A stretch of DNA of 16,729 nt from Bondarzewia mesenterica (Eukaryota; Basidiomycota; Agaricomycetes; Russulales; Bondarzewiaceae), in the NCBI GenBank assembly GCA_004802705.1, contig SGPL01000650.1:1-16729 (forward strand), read 5' to 3'. This document shows, piece by piece, positions 8,901 to 16,729 of this stretch. The notes beneath the pieces are model-generated. The model had not been told where the DNA came from and searched no databases. It saw nothing but the letters and a program-made list of their open reading frames with translations. Positions within the stretch are counted from its first letter, which is position 1. Each line of letters opens with the position of its first letter. Both the position numbers and the translations under genes were made by a program.

Positions 8901-10801
8901 CTTGTCATCCGCCACGATATATGATTGAGGGAACTTCCGTTGTCCAGGCCGAAACTATATTTTGTCAAAGTTGACGTGCAGGCTTGCTTTGATACCATCG
9001 AACAAGCAAAGCTATTGCAGATCTTGCGAGATGCTATATCTGAGGTGCGTATCTCAGAACATATTGTGTGACGACGAGTCTTAGGGAACTAAACAGGAAT
9101 CATATATGCTGCCGCGCTTTGGACGGATAACACGGAGCGCAGGGAAAATCAAGCGTAAATTCGTGAAGAAAGCTGTACCCGGCGGTAGGTGTTTTTTCTT
9201 TGGGGTGGGAGGGGGGAATGTTGTTTTGCTGATTGCCACGCAGATGAACACCCTCACTTCGTACGATATGCATGCCAGCTGGCAGGACTCTTGAGACATG
9301 CTATCTTCGTCGACCAGGTCTGGCGATGTCACGTTGCCCTCTGCGTTTGCCTGATATGACAAATATTTCTTACCCTGATACAGGTGGTCTACCCATTCTC
9401 CATGAAGCAAGAGATTCTGGAACTCCTCGAAGAACATATCACAGAAAACATAGTTAAAGTAACAGCTGATTTTTACTCCGGTCATGAGCTTCGTATCGAC
9501 CTGTGTTCACAGATTGGTCAAGACTATTACCGTCAGATTGTGGGCATCCCGCAAGGCTCCGTCCTCTCAGCGTTACTCTGTTCTTTTTTCTACGGAGACC
9601 TTGAACGTGAACACCTCCAGTTCACGCACGACCAGGGCAGCGTGCGTTGTTTCCTCCTGTATCCTCCTGTGGTGTTCAATGGGTTGTTCAGGTCTTGCTG
9701 AGACTCATTGACGACTATCTCTTCATCACCACCGATATTTCGAAAGCCAAACATTTCTTGGATGTGATGAGCCAAGGTAAGGAAAGTTGTCGGTTTCGTT
9801 TAATTGTCACCAAAGACAGCGTTGCAGGCCATCCCCAATATGGATGCTTCATTTCGAGAGAGAAGACCTTGACCAATTTTGACTATGATCCCCAAATTAT
9901 GAATGTGACTGCACCTCATCAGAAATGTAAGTCCTTCACGGGAGAACATTGATCATCAGTTACATGTTCTTATTTATAGCCTTCCCGTGGTGTGGGTTCT
10001 TAATCAACATGACCGACTTGTCTGTGTCTGGAGATTACGCCCGGTACCATGATTCTTGTAAGTTTTCGTGATCTCTTTCGTCGCGCATTCAGCTTATCGT
10101 GTCCTAGACGTCGTCGACTCGTTGACGGTTGATCGCGGTCGGCGAGCCGGTGCCGCTTTCGTGCACAAGATGCTGCAGTAAGGATTCAGAGCAAGCGTGT
10201 CTTGAATTTACCCTGACGGTTTCTCTATAGGCTAGCCAAGGCCAAGAGTCACATAATCTATTGTGATACTGACCTGAACTCTGAACGTGTCGTGTACTTC
10301 AACGTATATCAGAATTTCTTGCTCGTGGCCATGAAGATGCACCACTACCTCAAGTGCTGGGGAACGAATATCGGCAAAAATACGAAGTTCATCCATAGTA
10401 CGTGCTGCCAATGCTCACCGTGCAAGTCGAGAGTGATGCCATGATTGTTGGTGGACGGACAGGTACCATACAGCAAGTGATCCGTTACACCTATGCGACG
10501 GTGCGCAACAAGGCGTCCAACAAGGTGGCGATAGCCAATCAAGGGCGATCCATGATACAAAAGTCCTCGTTGATGTGGTATGCCAATGTTCATTTTTCGA
10601 CGGTGTCATCGTCTTCTGATGTCCACTAGGTTGGGCACAAAAGCGTTCCATGTCGTCTTTTCTCAGAAACCAACGGCATATCGTCCTATCCTCAAACTCT
10701 TGGCACTTGAGCTGAGTCTGGGCAAGGGTAGGCAAATTTCAAGACGATTCCGTAGATTGGTAAAGGAAGGAGAAGAAATAATAGTGCAGCTATCCTTCTG
10801 A
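5925..10801 (+). CDS. TERT: Telomerase reverse transcriptase, catalytic subunit
   Basis: Twenty-six exons: 5925-6194, 6248-6322, 6378-6496, 6555-6866, 6920-7023, 7090-7310, 7373-7495, 7550-7594, 7651-7821, 7876-7963, 8021-8238, 8291-8422, 8483-8602, 8656-8730, 8780-8889, 8948-9044, 9097-9184, 9244-9317, 9384-9641, 9692-9776, 9828-9926, 9980-10057, 10108-10177, 10231-10397, 10478-10577, 10630-10801. They join to 1156 aa. The protein copies telomeric repeats from the telomerase RNA in the nucleus. In order: TEN domain (about 1-200, with YFVNTMVTALQGPEW and IPLPNDCLCQITG); linker; CP motif HLSKYIFPRMYGLSNVF (328-344); QFP region including LVTKAVIPKSLWG and RRYETTTLHH; T motif EEFLFWYFSSFLL..TTFYITE (566-589); motifs 1/2 FSFVRLLPKDTGVRPIVNLK (640-659); motif A VDVQACFDTI (Asp737); motif B' GIPQGSVLS (868-876); motif C LIDDYLFIT (Asp907-Asp908); motif E FPWCGFLI; thumb domain to the stop. 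All three catalytic aspartates are present. The acceptors at 6378 (or 6387) and 8656 (or 8647) are uncertain by a few codons; 5925 is the first in-frame ATG. Confidence 0.95.
7046..7063 (+). repeat. Run of 18 T in TERT intron 5
   Basis: An uninterrupted T18 forms part of the pyrimidine tract of the intron at 7024-7089, between the exons coding for GLPPK and HILNIL. The run length may vary between isolates or be miscounted by sequencing. Confidence 0.9.
9777..9827 (+). other. Stop-free in-frame intron (51 nt) next to TERT motif C
   Basis: GTAAGG..GCAG ends and family alignment (MSQ|GHPQYGCFIS) mark this as intron 20, but it is a multiple of three and has no stop in the TERT frame. If retained, it would insert 17 residues between motifs C and D. 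It is the only intron of this gene with that property that I could find. Confidence 0.75.
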
Positions 10802-11051
10802 TTCCCTCACCCATTTCGTCTGGTTTGGCTGGCCGCTCCTAATACATGAACTTCAAAAGACTTTCGATGGGGAGATTAAAAATCGAACGCAATATTCGTG
10901 AAATTAAGGCGCACATATGTATGCAATGATTGGGAAATGTACACTATCAATATCATCCAGAGAAAACGGTACGTCTGCATCATATCATCCTGCTGCATAG
11001 AACCTGAGCATAAGAAGCGTGCATAGAATCCGTTGTTGAATCTGCTGCCAA
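10802..11051. other. Intergenic region between convergent genes
   Basis: These 250 bp hold the 3' ends of TERT (+) and of the coiled-coil gene (-). The region is A/T-rich with several possible AATAAA-like signals but no clear single one, and no other gene. Confidence 0.6.
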
Positions 11052-12316
11052 TCAAGAGCCAAACAGCTTGCTGAAACCACTCTTTTGCTGAAAGAATGTT
11101 GAGATCAGCCTTGATGTTTGTCGAAGAAATACAGACTTACTCACCTCTCCTGCCAAGCCTTTTACTTTAACAACCCTTTCCCTGTCGTCGGCCTGTTTGA
11201 CCATCCGCAGTCTCTCGACTTCATCCATCTTCTCGCGCAATAACTCTGTCATGTCTCGAGCGTGTTTACGACTCGCCTCTAGCGCCTCTTCTGCAGCTCT
11301 GAGAGTCGTCTGCCCGCGCTCGTGCGCACTGCGCGCTGCGAGGAGCTCCATCTCAGCTTTGTGAGTCTCACTCAGTGCGTGCGAGTGGCGCGTATGCGAC
11401 TGCGACTCTTCCTGCTCTTTGTGTCAACCGTCTGCGATTCGAAACTGAGAAAGAGGATTCCGTACCTTGACGGCGTCGTTTTGAATTTTTTGGATCTCTG
11501 CAAGCTCTTTCATCGCCACTTCAAGAGCGGCCTTTTCTGCTCTAGCCTCACCCTTGATGATCTTAGACAGGGTTCTGCCATGCTTCTCTGTACGAAACGC
11601 GTCAACTCGTTCCCAGCAGATACGGGTCCAATGAGAAGGTTCGACTCACGCTCCTCCTTTGCGATTTTGGCTCTATCCTTTGGCTCGAGCTCTTCATCTG
11701 CAGTGGCAGATCTCTCTCGTACACTCGAATCGACATCAGGTGCCGCGGTAGCAGTAGTGGCAGCGCCTCCTGCGAAGGTGCTGCCGTGCGGGTCCACATA
11801 GCCACTCCTGCCCGTCCCGTGCGAGGTGATCGACTTGTTCACAGAAGCCACGCGCGCGATATCTGCCGTGCTGGAAGGTTCAGACAGTGCGTCACGAGTC
11901 TGCGCGGGTGGTGAAGGAGAAGGTCTGAGGATAGGCTTGGGTTCGGGCTCCACGGGGATAGAGGATGCATCACGATCACCGGTCGACTTGTCGGCGTGCT
12001 CGCTATTGGTTGCGATCCCCTCCCGGTCAGTCCCTTTTGTCTCCAGTGTCGAAATCTCATCCTTGGGGGGCATTGGATTGGGCTGAGTGTTTATCGGCGC
12101 TTTAGGGTGATCCTGACTGGCATCTGGCACAGAAGTTCCTGTGCTTTCTGGGTTGGGCATGCCTTCCTCCGCCGGTGCAGAAGCGTTGTGGAGCGTAGGA
12201 CCAGACACGTCAGGCGAGGGTCCGCCTGGGAGATGCGCGCCTGGATCGCCAGAGCCATGCAGAGCATTGTCTGCATTGGAGGACGTAGAATTGCGTTTAG
12301 AACCAAAGAGATGCAT
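11052..12316 (-). CDS. Disordered and coiled-coil protein of unknown function
   Basis: Exons 12316-11650, 11587-11466, 11414-11145 and 11087-11052 join in frame to 364 aa; introns are 62, 51 and 57 nt. Residues 1 to about 200 are rich in Pro, Ser, Thr, Gly and Asp and look disordered (for example KPILRPSPSPPAQ). From about 200 to 350 the chain is almost all Glu, Lys, Arg, Ala, Leu and Gln with long-helix and coiled-coil character (RTLSKIIKGEARAEKAALEVAMKELAEIQKIQ; LRAAEEALEASRKHARDMTELLREKMDEVERLR, about 35 heptad-compatible residues). The last exon encodes only 11 residues (QKSGFSKLFGS). There is no signal peptide or membrane span. The N-terminus (HLFGSK) and C-terminus (KLFGS) share a short word. 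I recognise no family; a scaffold or membrane-associated coiled-coil role is possible but unproven. The gene converges on TERT. Confidence 0.85.
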
Positions 12317-12620
12317 GATGGAATGTGGGGTTTCGATGGCGGTACGGAGGGTGGAGCAGAGGCATTGTGGTTGGGACTGACCGTTTTATATGTGCGTTTA
12401 CAAACCAGCTGGGGATGACGATCTTGTCCATTCCAGGCAACTATGAAGGAACGATTGGTGACGTCACTGGGGTAGTTGGCTTGTGTTGACATGCAAAATC
12501 CGGATTCGAATTCAGATGTGACCCGGACACTGCCCGGCAGGGTTTGAGACGCCTCGCCTCAAGACAAGGAGCATCATCATGGAGCTCGAGGCGTTGCGCG
12601 TTTCATTCGGTTCGTTAAAT
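12317..12620. other. Upstream region of the coiled-coil gene and 3' flank of the tRNA
   Basis: About 300 bp between the start of the coiled-coil gene (-) and the tRNA terminator. It probably holds that gene's promoter; I see no TATAAA box and no other gene. Open frames running in from the gene on both strands are shadows. Confidence 0.55.
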
Positions 12621-12625
12621 AAAAA
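12621..12625 (-). terminator. Pol III terminator of tRNA-Thr
   Basis: A run of five T on the minus strand lies 17 nt beyond the tRNA 3' end, enough to stop RNA polymerase III. Confidence 0.6.
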
Positions 12626-12641
12626 CAGGCAATGCCTTAAA

Positions 12642-12742
12642 TTCCCTCTACCCGATTCGAACGAATGACCTCGACATTACGTGATCACAAGAGAACAGAC
12701 TTGGATACTAGTGTCGCGCTCTACCAACTGAGCTAAGAGGGA
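12642..12742 (-). tRNA. tRNA-Thr (anticodon AGT) with a 28-nt intron
   Basis: The minus strand folds as a full cloverleaf. Acceptor TCCCTCT pairs perfectly with AGAGGGA. D arm: GCTC-AGTTGGTA-GAGC. Anticodon stem: CGACA/TGTCG. Variable loop: AGGTC. T arm: ATTCG-TTCGAAT-CGGGT (two G-T pairs). Discriminator: A. The anticodon loop is CT-AGT-A plus A, interrupted after position 37 by a 28-nt intron (12705-12678), the canonical eukaryotic site. Anticodon AGT (read as IGU) decodes ACU/ACC/ACA threonine codons. A box (TAGCTCAGTTGG) and B box (GTTCGAATC) are present. Mature length is 73 nt before CCA addition. Confidence 0.93.
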
Positions 12743-13141
12743 CTTGATGCCTTATCACTTATTTAACATCACAGCGTAAATCATACGCCTCGCGCAAACA
12801 TGGGAATGCAGAAATCATTGAATCATTCAGCGAGCACGAATTTTCCATCCCAGTTTTGTCAGTCTAAGCTACGAATTCTCAGACAATTATGAGAACTTAT
12901 CGAATAATAGGCAAACTGCCGGGTGTAAAATGAGACATCAGTTTATCTACGCGTGACATTTGCACTTCTAATCAGCTCGTTGGATTGACAGAGGTCACTA
13001 TCTCTACGCCCCGCGTGAATATAAACATTGACAGATGCGGGTATGAAACAAGGCGGTATTTGCACAATCATAACAAGTTAACCTAAACATAATTAAAAAG
13101 TACGATGAACGAAAGACTGCAAAGAATACCTGGGGAGCTGG
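12743..13141. other. Intergenic, A/T-rich, nothing recognised
   Basis: About 400 bp between the 5' side of the tRNA and the stop codon of the phosphatase gene. It is A/T-richer than the coding parts, has no meaningful open frame and shows no repeat. It includes the phosphatase 3' UTR. Confidence 0.6.
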
Positions 13142-14622
13142 TCAGATACTCCCATATACTTCTCTCTCTTCGTCCACGAATACATCGTGCCAACCCTCAT
13201 AGAGAGCCTTGACAACCTCCTTCTCTTTCCATTTCTTCTCTCCAGGAGCAGAGGATGGAAGCGAGGTCAAAGAGTATTCTATCGAAAGGGCAGAGAGGGC
13301 GCCCCCGTATGCGTGCGATATTCCTTTTGAACAGGTCAGCATAGAGTAAAAGCAAACAGAATTTATCTGACCGGTATCAATGATGATGATCTTTCCATCA
13401 CATCTAGAGACAATTTTCTGTACGAGGTTCAGCATGCGTCCTACCACAGCTATATAATGAGTAGACACAGTTACGCACTTCAAAATCAGGTGTATGTCCC
13501 ATGATCATCCTCCTCGTCCCCGTCTTTTGCAACACACCATCTACTGCCTTGCATACCACTTCTTCGTTACCGAGCGCCCAGCCCCGATACCAGAGTGGTC
13601 CGTCCGTGTCGTACAATGATCTTTCCTCCCGCGTCGCACTCGAAGGGAGTCCGGGGTATGGGTTCGGAGGATGCGGCGGCGGCTGTTGACTGCGTCCTTG
13701 CAGTTTCTGCAGCAAGGATGACCCGATGGCGTTGATGGCAGAAGGGAAGGGCGTGAGATTCCCATAGTTCGGGGCGAGTCCGCCGTGAACGAAGGAGAAG
13801 GCTGCGTGCGAGAGAGGGGAGGGGAGGTCGTGGAACGGTGAGGAAGGATGAGGAGGGTAGTCGTCGTTGGGTAAGCCGAGCGAGGGGTGCAGCGGCAAGC
13901 GAGACGTCGTGCTGTAATTTGTCGCCCATGCGCGTCCGATGCGCCCGGTCGACAGCATCTTTTGCCGGGAAGCGACAGAGCCAAACGTTTTGATCTCGGT
14001 TTGGGGGACGTATCTGCGATATTGCTCGATAGACGCATTGGTAACGAAAGGAGTTCGTCTCACCTCCAGTCACCTGTCCATTCAGAAGAAGCCCAAAGGT
14101 TTAGTATGATAATGTGTGCTGCCGGGTGATAAGAACATGTACAAACCAATGATATTCATCCATTCATGGTTACCCAAGTGCGACAGAACGCGCCCACCCG
14201 CTTGTTCTGCCTGCACACGAAGGTCCTCCATCCACATGAACAATTTGATGGTATCATCGCCCCTGTCAATTCAAAAGCTCAGTTGCACGTGTTGAAACTT
14301 ACGCACCCTCAAGATGGAGGATTTAGTACCTGTCAATGATATCCCCCGTCTGTACAAACACATCCACGTCACCCGACCATGCACCCGCAGAGTCGACAAC
14401 GCCCGCCAACTGAAGCACTTTCTGTGCGTTCTCTATATCTCCGTGAAGATCTCCAACTGCAACTATCCGACTTCTGTGCTCTGGCACATCATACACGTTG
14501 TTCGGCTGCGAAGTAAGTTGGGAGTTCAAAGACGGCGTGTTGCGATGGTAAAATGCGGAGATCAGAATAAGTGGAATAAAGATACACAGTATCGTCACGA
14601 GAGTTGAGGGCCTTAAAGGCAT
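13142..14622 (-). CDS. Membrane-anchored PPP-type metallophosphatase (Shewanella-like phosphatase type)
   Basis: Exons 14622-14330, 14262-14147, 14073-14064, 14013-13479, 13417-13372 and 13323-13142 join to 393 aa. A signal-anchor helix covers about residues 8-24 (VTILCIFIPLILISAFY), so the enzyme probably sits in the ER/Golgi or secretory membranes with a lumenal catalytic domain. All PPP metal-site motifs are present: GDLHGD (57-62), GDIIDRG (93-99), GNHE (128-131), HGGLAP (216-221) and GHTP (312-315). These supply the Asp, His and Asn ligands of a two-metal phosphoesterase. The LGNHEWMN form and the long Pro-rich insert before HGG fit Shewanella-like PPP phosphatases of fungi and plants rather than PP1/PP2A; the natural substrate is unknown. 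The third exon is only 10 nt. The gene is divergent from the DUF427 gene. Confidence 0.9.
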
Positions 14623-14941
14623 TATTTTCGGGCTTATTGGTCCAGGAATGTTCGCAGGCTGGTGAGCAGTAGGAGGCTTGTAGGAGTGACTTGTGATCGC
14701 GGAATCAAAGAGTAGCTGAGCTGAGCAACTGGATTTGTCATCTCTAGTAATGTCAGGGACCGAGAGGTACTCCTAAAGACTCCTAAGTACTCCCTCGATT
14801 TCATTAGCAGTCGAGATCTCTCATCCTCCTGAGTATTTCAAACTCAAACCTTCAACTCAGTCATCCGAGTATAAAAGACCCATGTACACTCGTCGGTGTG
14901 GTTGAACCCCAGCTCACATATCACGATCAGGAAAAGACAAC
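14623..14941. promoter_or_regulatory. Divergent promoter with 10-bp phased ACTCCT repeats
   Basis: These 319 bp separate the starts of the phosphatase (-) and DUF427 (+) genes. ACTCC(T/C) occurs at 14769, 14779 and 14789, exactly one helical turn apart. Reverse-strand relatives (TAGGAG) lie at about 14670 and 14681. The repeats are about 80-100 bp upstream of the DUF427 TATA box, a suitable place for an activator cluster. The binding factor is unknown. Confidence 0.5.
14870..14877 (+). promoter_or_regulatory. TATA box of the DUF427 gene
   Basis: TATAAAAG is 72 bp upstream of the ATG at 14942, matching the spacing at the other TATA-box genes in this window. Confidence 0.7.
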
Positions 14942-15839
14942 ATGGCAATTCCATTCCCCCCTGCCGGACACATTGAAGACTCCCCTAAACGCATCCGCGT
15001 GCTTTTCGGGAAACAATACATCGTCGACACGAAGAAAGCCAAGTTGGCGTAAGCGTTGAAGACGATCCATGACGTACAATGACATTAACGAAGCTTTTGA
15101 TGTGCAGATGGCAGCACCAATATTACCCCAACCTCTTTTTCCCGACTTCTGAGGTTCCCGAGAAATTCCTTCATTCCACATCTGTGGGGGAAAATGCAGA
15201 CACCTATGACATCGTAGTCGGTGACAAGCGTGCCGAGAATGCAGCCATCATCTTCAAAGCTGGCGTCTTCCAGGGTCTGATAAAAATCGTCTTCGGTGCG
15301 ATGGATGCATGGTTTGAGGAAGACGATCAGATCTTCGTGCATCCCAAGGATCCCTACAAGGTCAGGACCCTCTTCAAAATCGTCGTTTAATCAATCCACT
15401 CACTGTGTGCAACTCCATCAGCGCGTCGACGTATCACAGTCATCCCGTCACGTTCGCGTGGAAATTGATGGCATTGAGGTCGGCAACACCACCAAGCCAC
15501 GCTTGCTGTTCGAAACCGGCCTACCTGTGCGTACCTACATGCCCAAGACGGACGTCCGGATGGACCTTCTCGAGCCAACCGACTTGACCACCGAATGTCC
15601 CTACAAGGTTCGTACGCTGACCTCGATCCTCGATCATTGCATTGCTGATGGCGCTGATCCCGCATTAGGGAGTGGCAAACTATTACAGCGTCAATCTTCC
15701 TTCAGGGAAGACCAGTGAAAACGTTGTTTGGTGGTACCGCTCTCCTCTACCTGCGTGTACCGAGGTCAGAGGATTCGTCGCATTCTACGATGAGAAAGTT
15801 GACGTATGGGTCGACGGTGAGAAGGTAAAGAGGCCGTAG
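14942..15839 (+). CDS. DUF427 protein with two tandem domains
   Basis: Exons 14942-15048, 15108-15360, 15422-15607 and 15669-15839 join to 238 aa; introns are 59, 61 and 61 nt. Domain 1 (about residues 16-120) opens with RIRVLFGKQYIVDTKKAKLA. Domain 2 (about 126-238) opens with HVRVEIDGIEVGNTTK and carries the stronger family signature: LLFETGLPVRTYMPKTDV, TECPYKGVANYY, VVWWYRSPLP, and the ending FVAFYDEKVDVWVDGEKV. DUF427 is a small beta-rich fold widespread in fungi and bacteria whose biochemical role is not settled; the conserved Glu, Arg, Cys-Pro-Tyr-Lys and Trp-Trp-Tyr positions suggest a ligand pocket. There is no signal peptide, so it is probably cytosolic. A TATA box and phased upstream repeats suggest a regulated promoter. 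Confidence 0.92.
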
Positions 15840-16429
15840 AGATCCCACGGAGATGTGGCACGCTCCAATATATGAAACCTACTACGACAAAAAGTTCATC
15901 AGGCTGTGTCAGTTGTATTATTACGTTGTTCGACTTAACTCTTCTCAGATCTGCTGTAAGATGTGTACCGATGTGAATTGTATACTGTTCCATATTTCGT
16001 GTGTACCAATGTAAATTGTACTTGTATTCGCGTTGTATCAATTTATCGAATTCGCTTCAAATCGCAAGCAAGGTCTGCGCCGACGAAGTCGGCACTTCCC
16101 CAAGTTATACGAAGTTGGGAATCAAATAGTGCATGGAGGACGGAGGGAGAGCTATGTCATGTCTAAGGATATGCGGAAGGTCTGAGCATTGCTCGAATCC
16201 CGGTTCAGGTGGCGGGGCGCTTTGACGCACCTATTACTGTCAGCTTGGCCACAGCTGCCGAGAAGGAGATTACTGAGACTGATGGTTCTTGTGGCACAAC
16301 GCCGTTTGTTATATTGCAACGTTCAGCAGGCAAAACAGATTGTCAATCTGTGGCACTTACAATGCGCTTTCATGAAGAGCCGCACGAATGGCACCAAGCC
16401 ACCCCCTGGGCAAAGCTAGGCAGGAGAAG
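15840..16429. other. Intergenic region: 3' UTR of the DUF427 gene and upstream DNA of the last gene
   Basis: About 590 bp. The first 200 bp are T/A-rich and hold a tandem repeat (separate entry). The rest has normal composition, with short open frames and no domain. A B-box-like sequence near 16193 has no matching cloverleaf. Confidence 0.55.
15962..16020 (+). repeat. Two direct 21-bp repeats downstream of the DUF427 gene
   Basis: Copies at 15962-15982 and 16000-16020 match at 19 of 21 bases (TGTGTACC-A/G-ATGT-A/G-AATTGTA) with a period of 38. They lie about 120-180 bp after the stop codon, probably within or just past the 3' UTR. They contain several TGTA words, the core of Pumilio-protein sites, but no perfect TGTANATA. 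Confidence 0.7.
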
Positions 16430-16437
16430 TATAAAAG
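16430..16437 (+). promoter_or_regulatory. TATA box of the right-edge gene
   Basis: TATAAAAG lies 89 bp upstream of the ATG at 16519, with a C/T-rich stretch between them (about 16453-16498), typical of a fungal core promoter. Confidence 0.65.
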
Positions 16438-16518
16438 CAGCGTTCGCGATCGCCCTTTCGCCTTTCGCATAGTATATCAAATCGCTCTTTTCACCAGTAC
16501 CTGCGAAATAAACGCAAG

Positions 16519-16729
16519 ATGTCTCAGTACAACGCACCTCCGTCAAGCCCCAACCCACATCCCATTTACCAGGGCTCACCTCAGCCTCTGCCCTTCCAGC
16601 CGATCGGCGTGAATGGCGTGCCCGCTGGGCCTTGGGGCTCGTTCCCCATTGGCAGCCCGCCGCCGGCCCCCAGCAGAGCGCCCAGTACACCATCGGCATT
16701 TGGTTCACCGTGGCACCCCTACGTTGGAA
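16519..16729 (+). CDS. Start of a proline-rich protein, cut by the window edge
   Basis: From the ATG (CAAGATG, A at -3) the frame stays open for 70 codons to the edge. The chain is Pro-, Ser- and Gly-rich (SSPNPHPIYQGSPQPLPFQP; GSPPPAPSRAPSTPSAFGS) with Trp-Gly and Trp-His-Pro punctuation, so this part is likely disordered. There is no signal peptide. A TATA box and CT tract upstream support a real promoter. G/C-rich third positions fit an expressed gene. The family cannot be named from this fragment. Confidence 0.75.
   Translation, partial: MSQYNAPPSSPNPHPIYQGSPQPLPFQPIGVNGVPAGPWGSFPIGSPPPAPSRAPSTPSAFGSPWHPYVG

Noticed and set aside
9081..9086. TTAGGG words (also at 12102 and about 15665) as interstitial telomere repeats or a telomerase RNA template
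   Set aside because: They are single hexamers in a TERT intron, a coding exon and an intron boundary. No tandem array and no 1.5-unit template such as CTAACCCTAA was seen.
9434..9961. RT motifs taken as a retrotransposon or group II intron
   Set aside because: The T motif, CP motif, TEN-like region and PQGSVLS/LIDDYLFIT forms are telomerase-specific. There is no integrase, RNase H, LTR or target-site duplication.
11322..11801. Plus-strand 159-codon frame opposite the coiled-coil gene
   Set aside because: It is antisense to well-supported exons, crosses their introns, and has no domain.
13541..14073. Other minus-strand frames of 165-168 codons overlapping the phosphatase
   Set aside because: They are shadow frames of the GC-rich exon 4; only the chosen frame carries the PPP motifs and joins the other exons in phase.
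16165..16215. Second tRNA, suggested by a B-box-like GCTCGAATCCC
   Set aside because: The flanking bases do not form a T stem, and no acceptor stem or D arm is found on either strand.

Overview
This is nuclear DNA of a filamentous fungus, most likely an agaricomycete basidiomycete. Genes are closely packed on both strands and cut by many short introns (about 44 to 80 nt, mostly 50 to 65). Start codons sit in CACCATGG-like or A(-3) contexts, a few promoters carry a TATAAAAG box, and the protein types fit fungi. All gene models below were spliced by hand from splice signals, reading phase and protein-family patterns; each closes in frame.

Layout. 1-2455: largely gene-free. It begins with a doubtful exon fragment on the minus strand, then a strongly pyrimidine-rich block (about 350-1620) that holds three tandem copies of a palindrome-headed repeat, then plain intergenic DNA. 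2456-3714 (+): NmrA-like NAD(P)-binding protein, 4 exons. 4018-4356 (-): 91-aa two-span membrane protein, possibly a complex I accessory subunit. 4603-5599 (+): 198-aa TPR co-chaperone-like protein with 8 exons, including a GC-AG intron and 20- and 29-nt exons. 5925-10801 (+): a complete telomerase reverse transcriptase (TERT) of 26 exons and 1156 aa, with all catalytic motifs. 11052-12316 (-): a 364-aa protein with a disordered N-terminus and a coiled-coil C-terminus, function unknown. 12642-12742 (-): tRNA-Thr(AGT) with a 28-nt intron. 13142-14622 (-): membrane-anchored PPP-type metallophosphatase resembling Shewanella-like phosphatases, with a 10-nt microexon. 14942-15839 (+): a DUF427 protein with two tandem domains. 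16519 to the edge (+): start of a proline-rich protein.

The genes do not form a pathway; this looks like an ordinary mixed chromosomal neighbourhood and nothing points to a subtelomere. The central item is TERT, the catalytic subunit that maintains the chromosome ends. Its short upstream region carries two ACGCGT boxes, the kind of site bound by the fungal G1/S factor MBF, and one of its introns (51 nt, no stop, in frame, just after the catalytic DD motif) could be retained to give a longer protein. No telomerase RNA, mobile element, CRISPR array or biosynthetic cluster was recognised.
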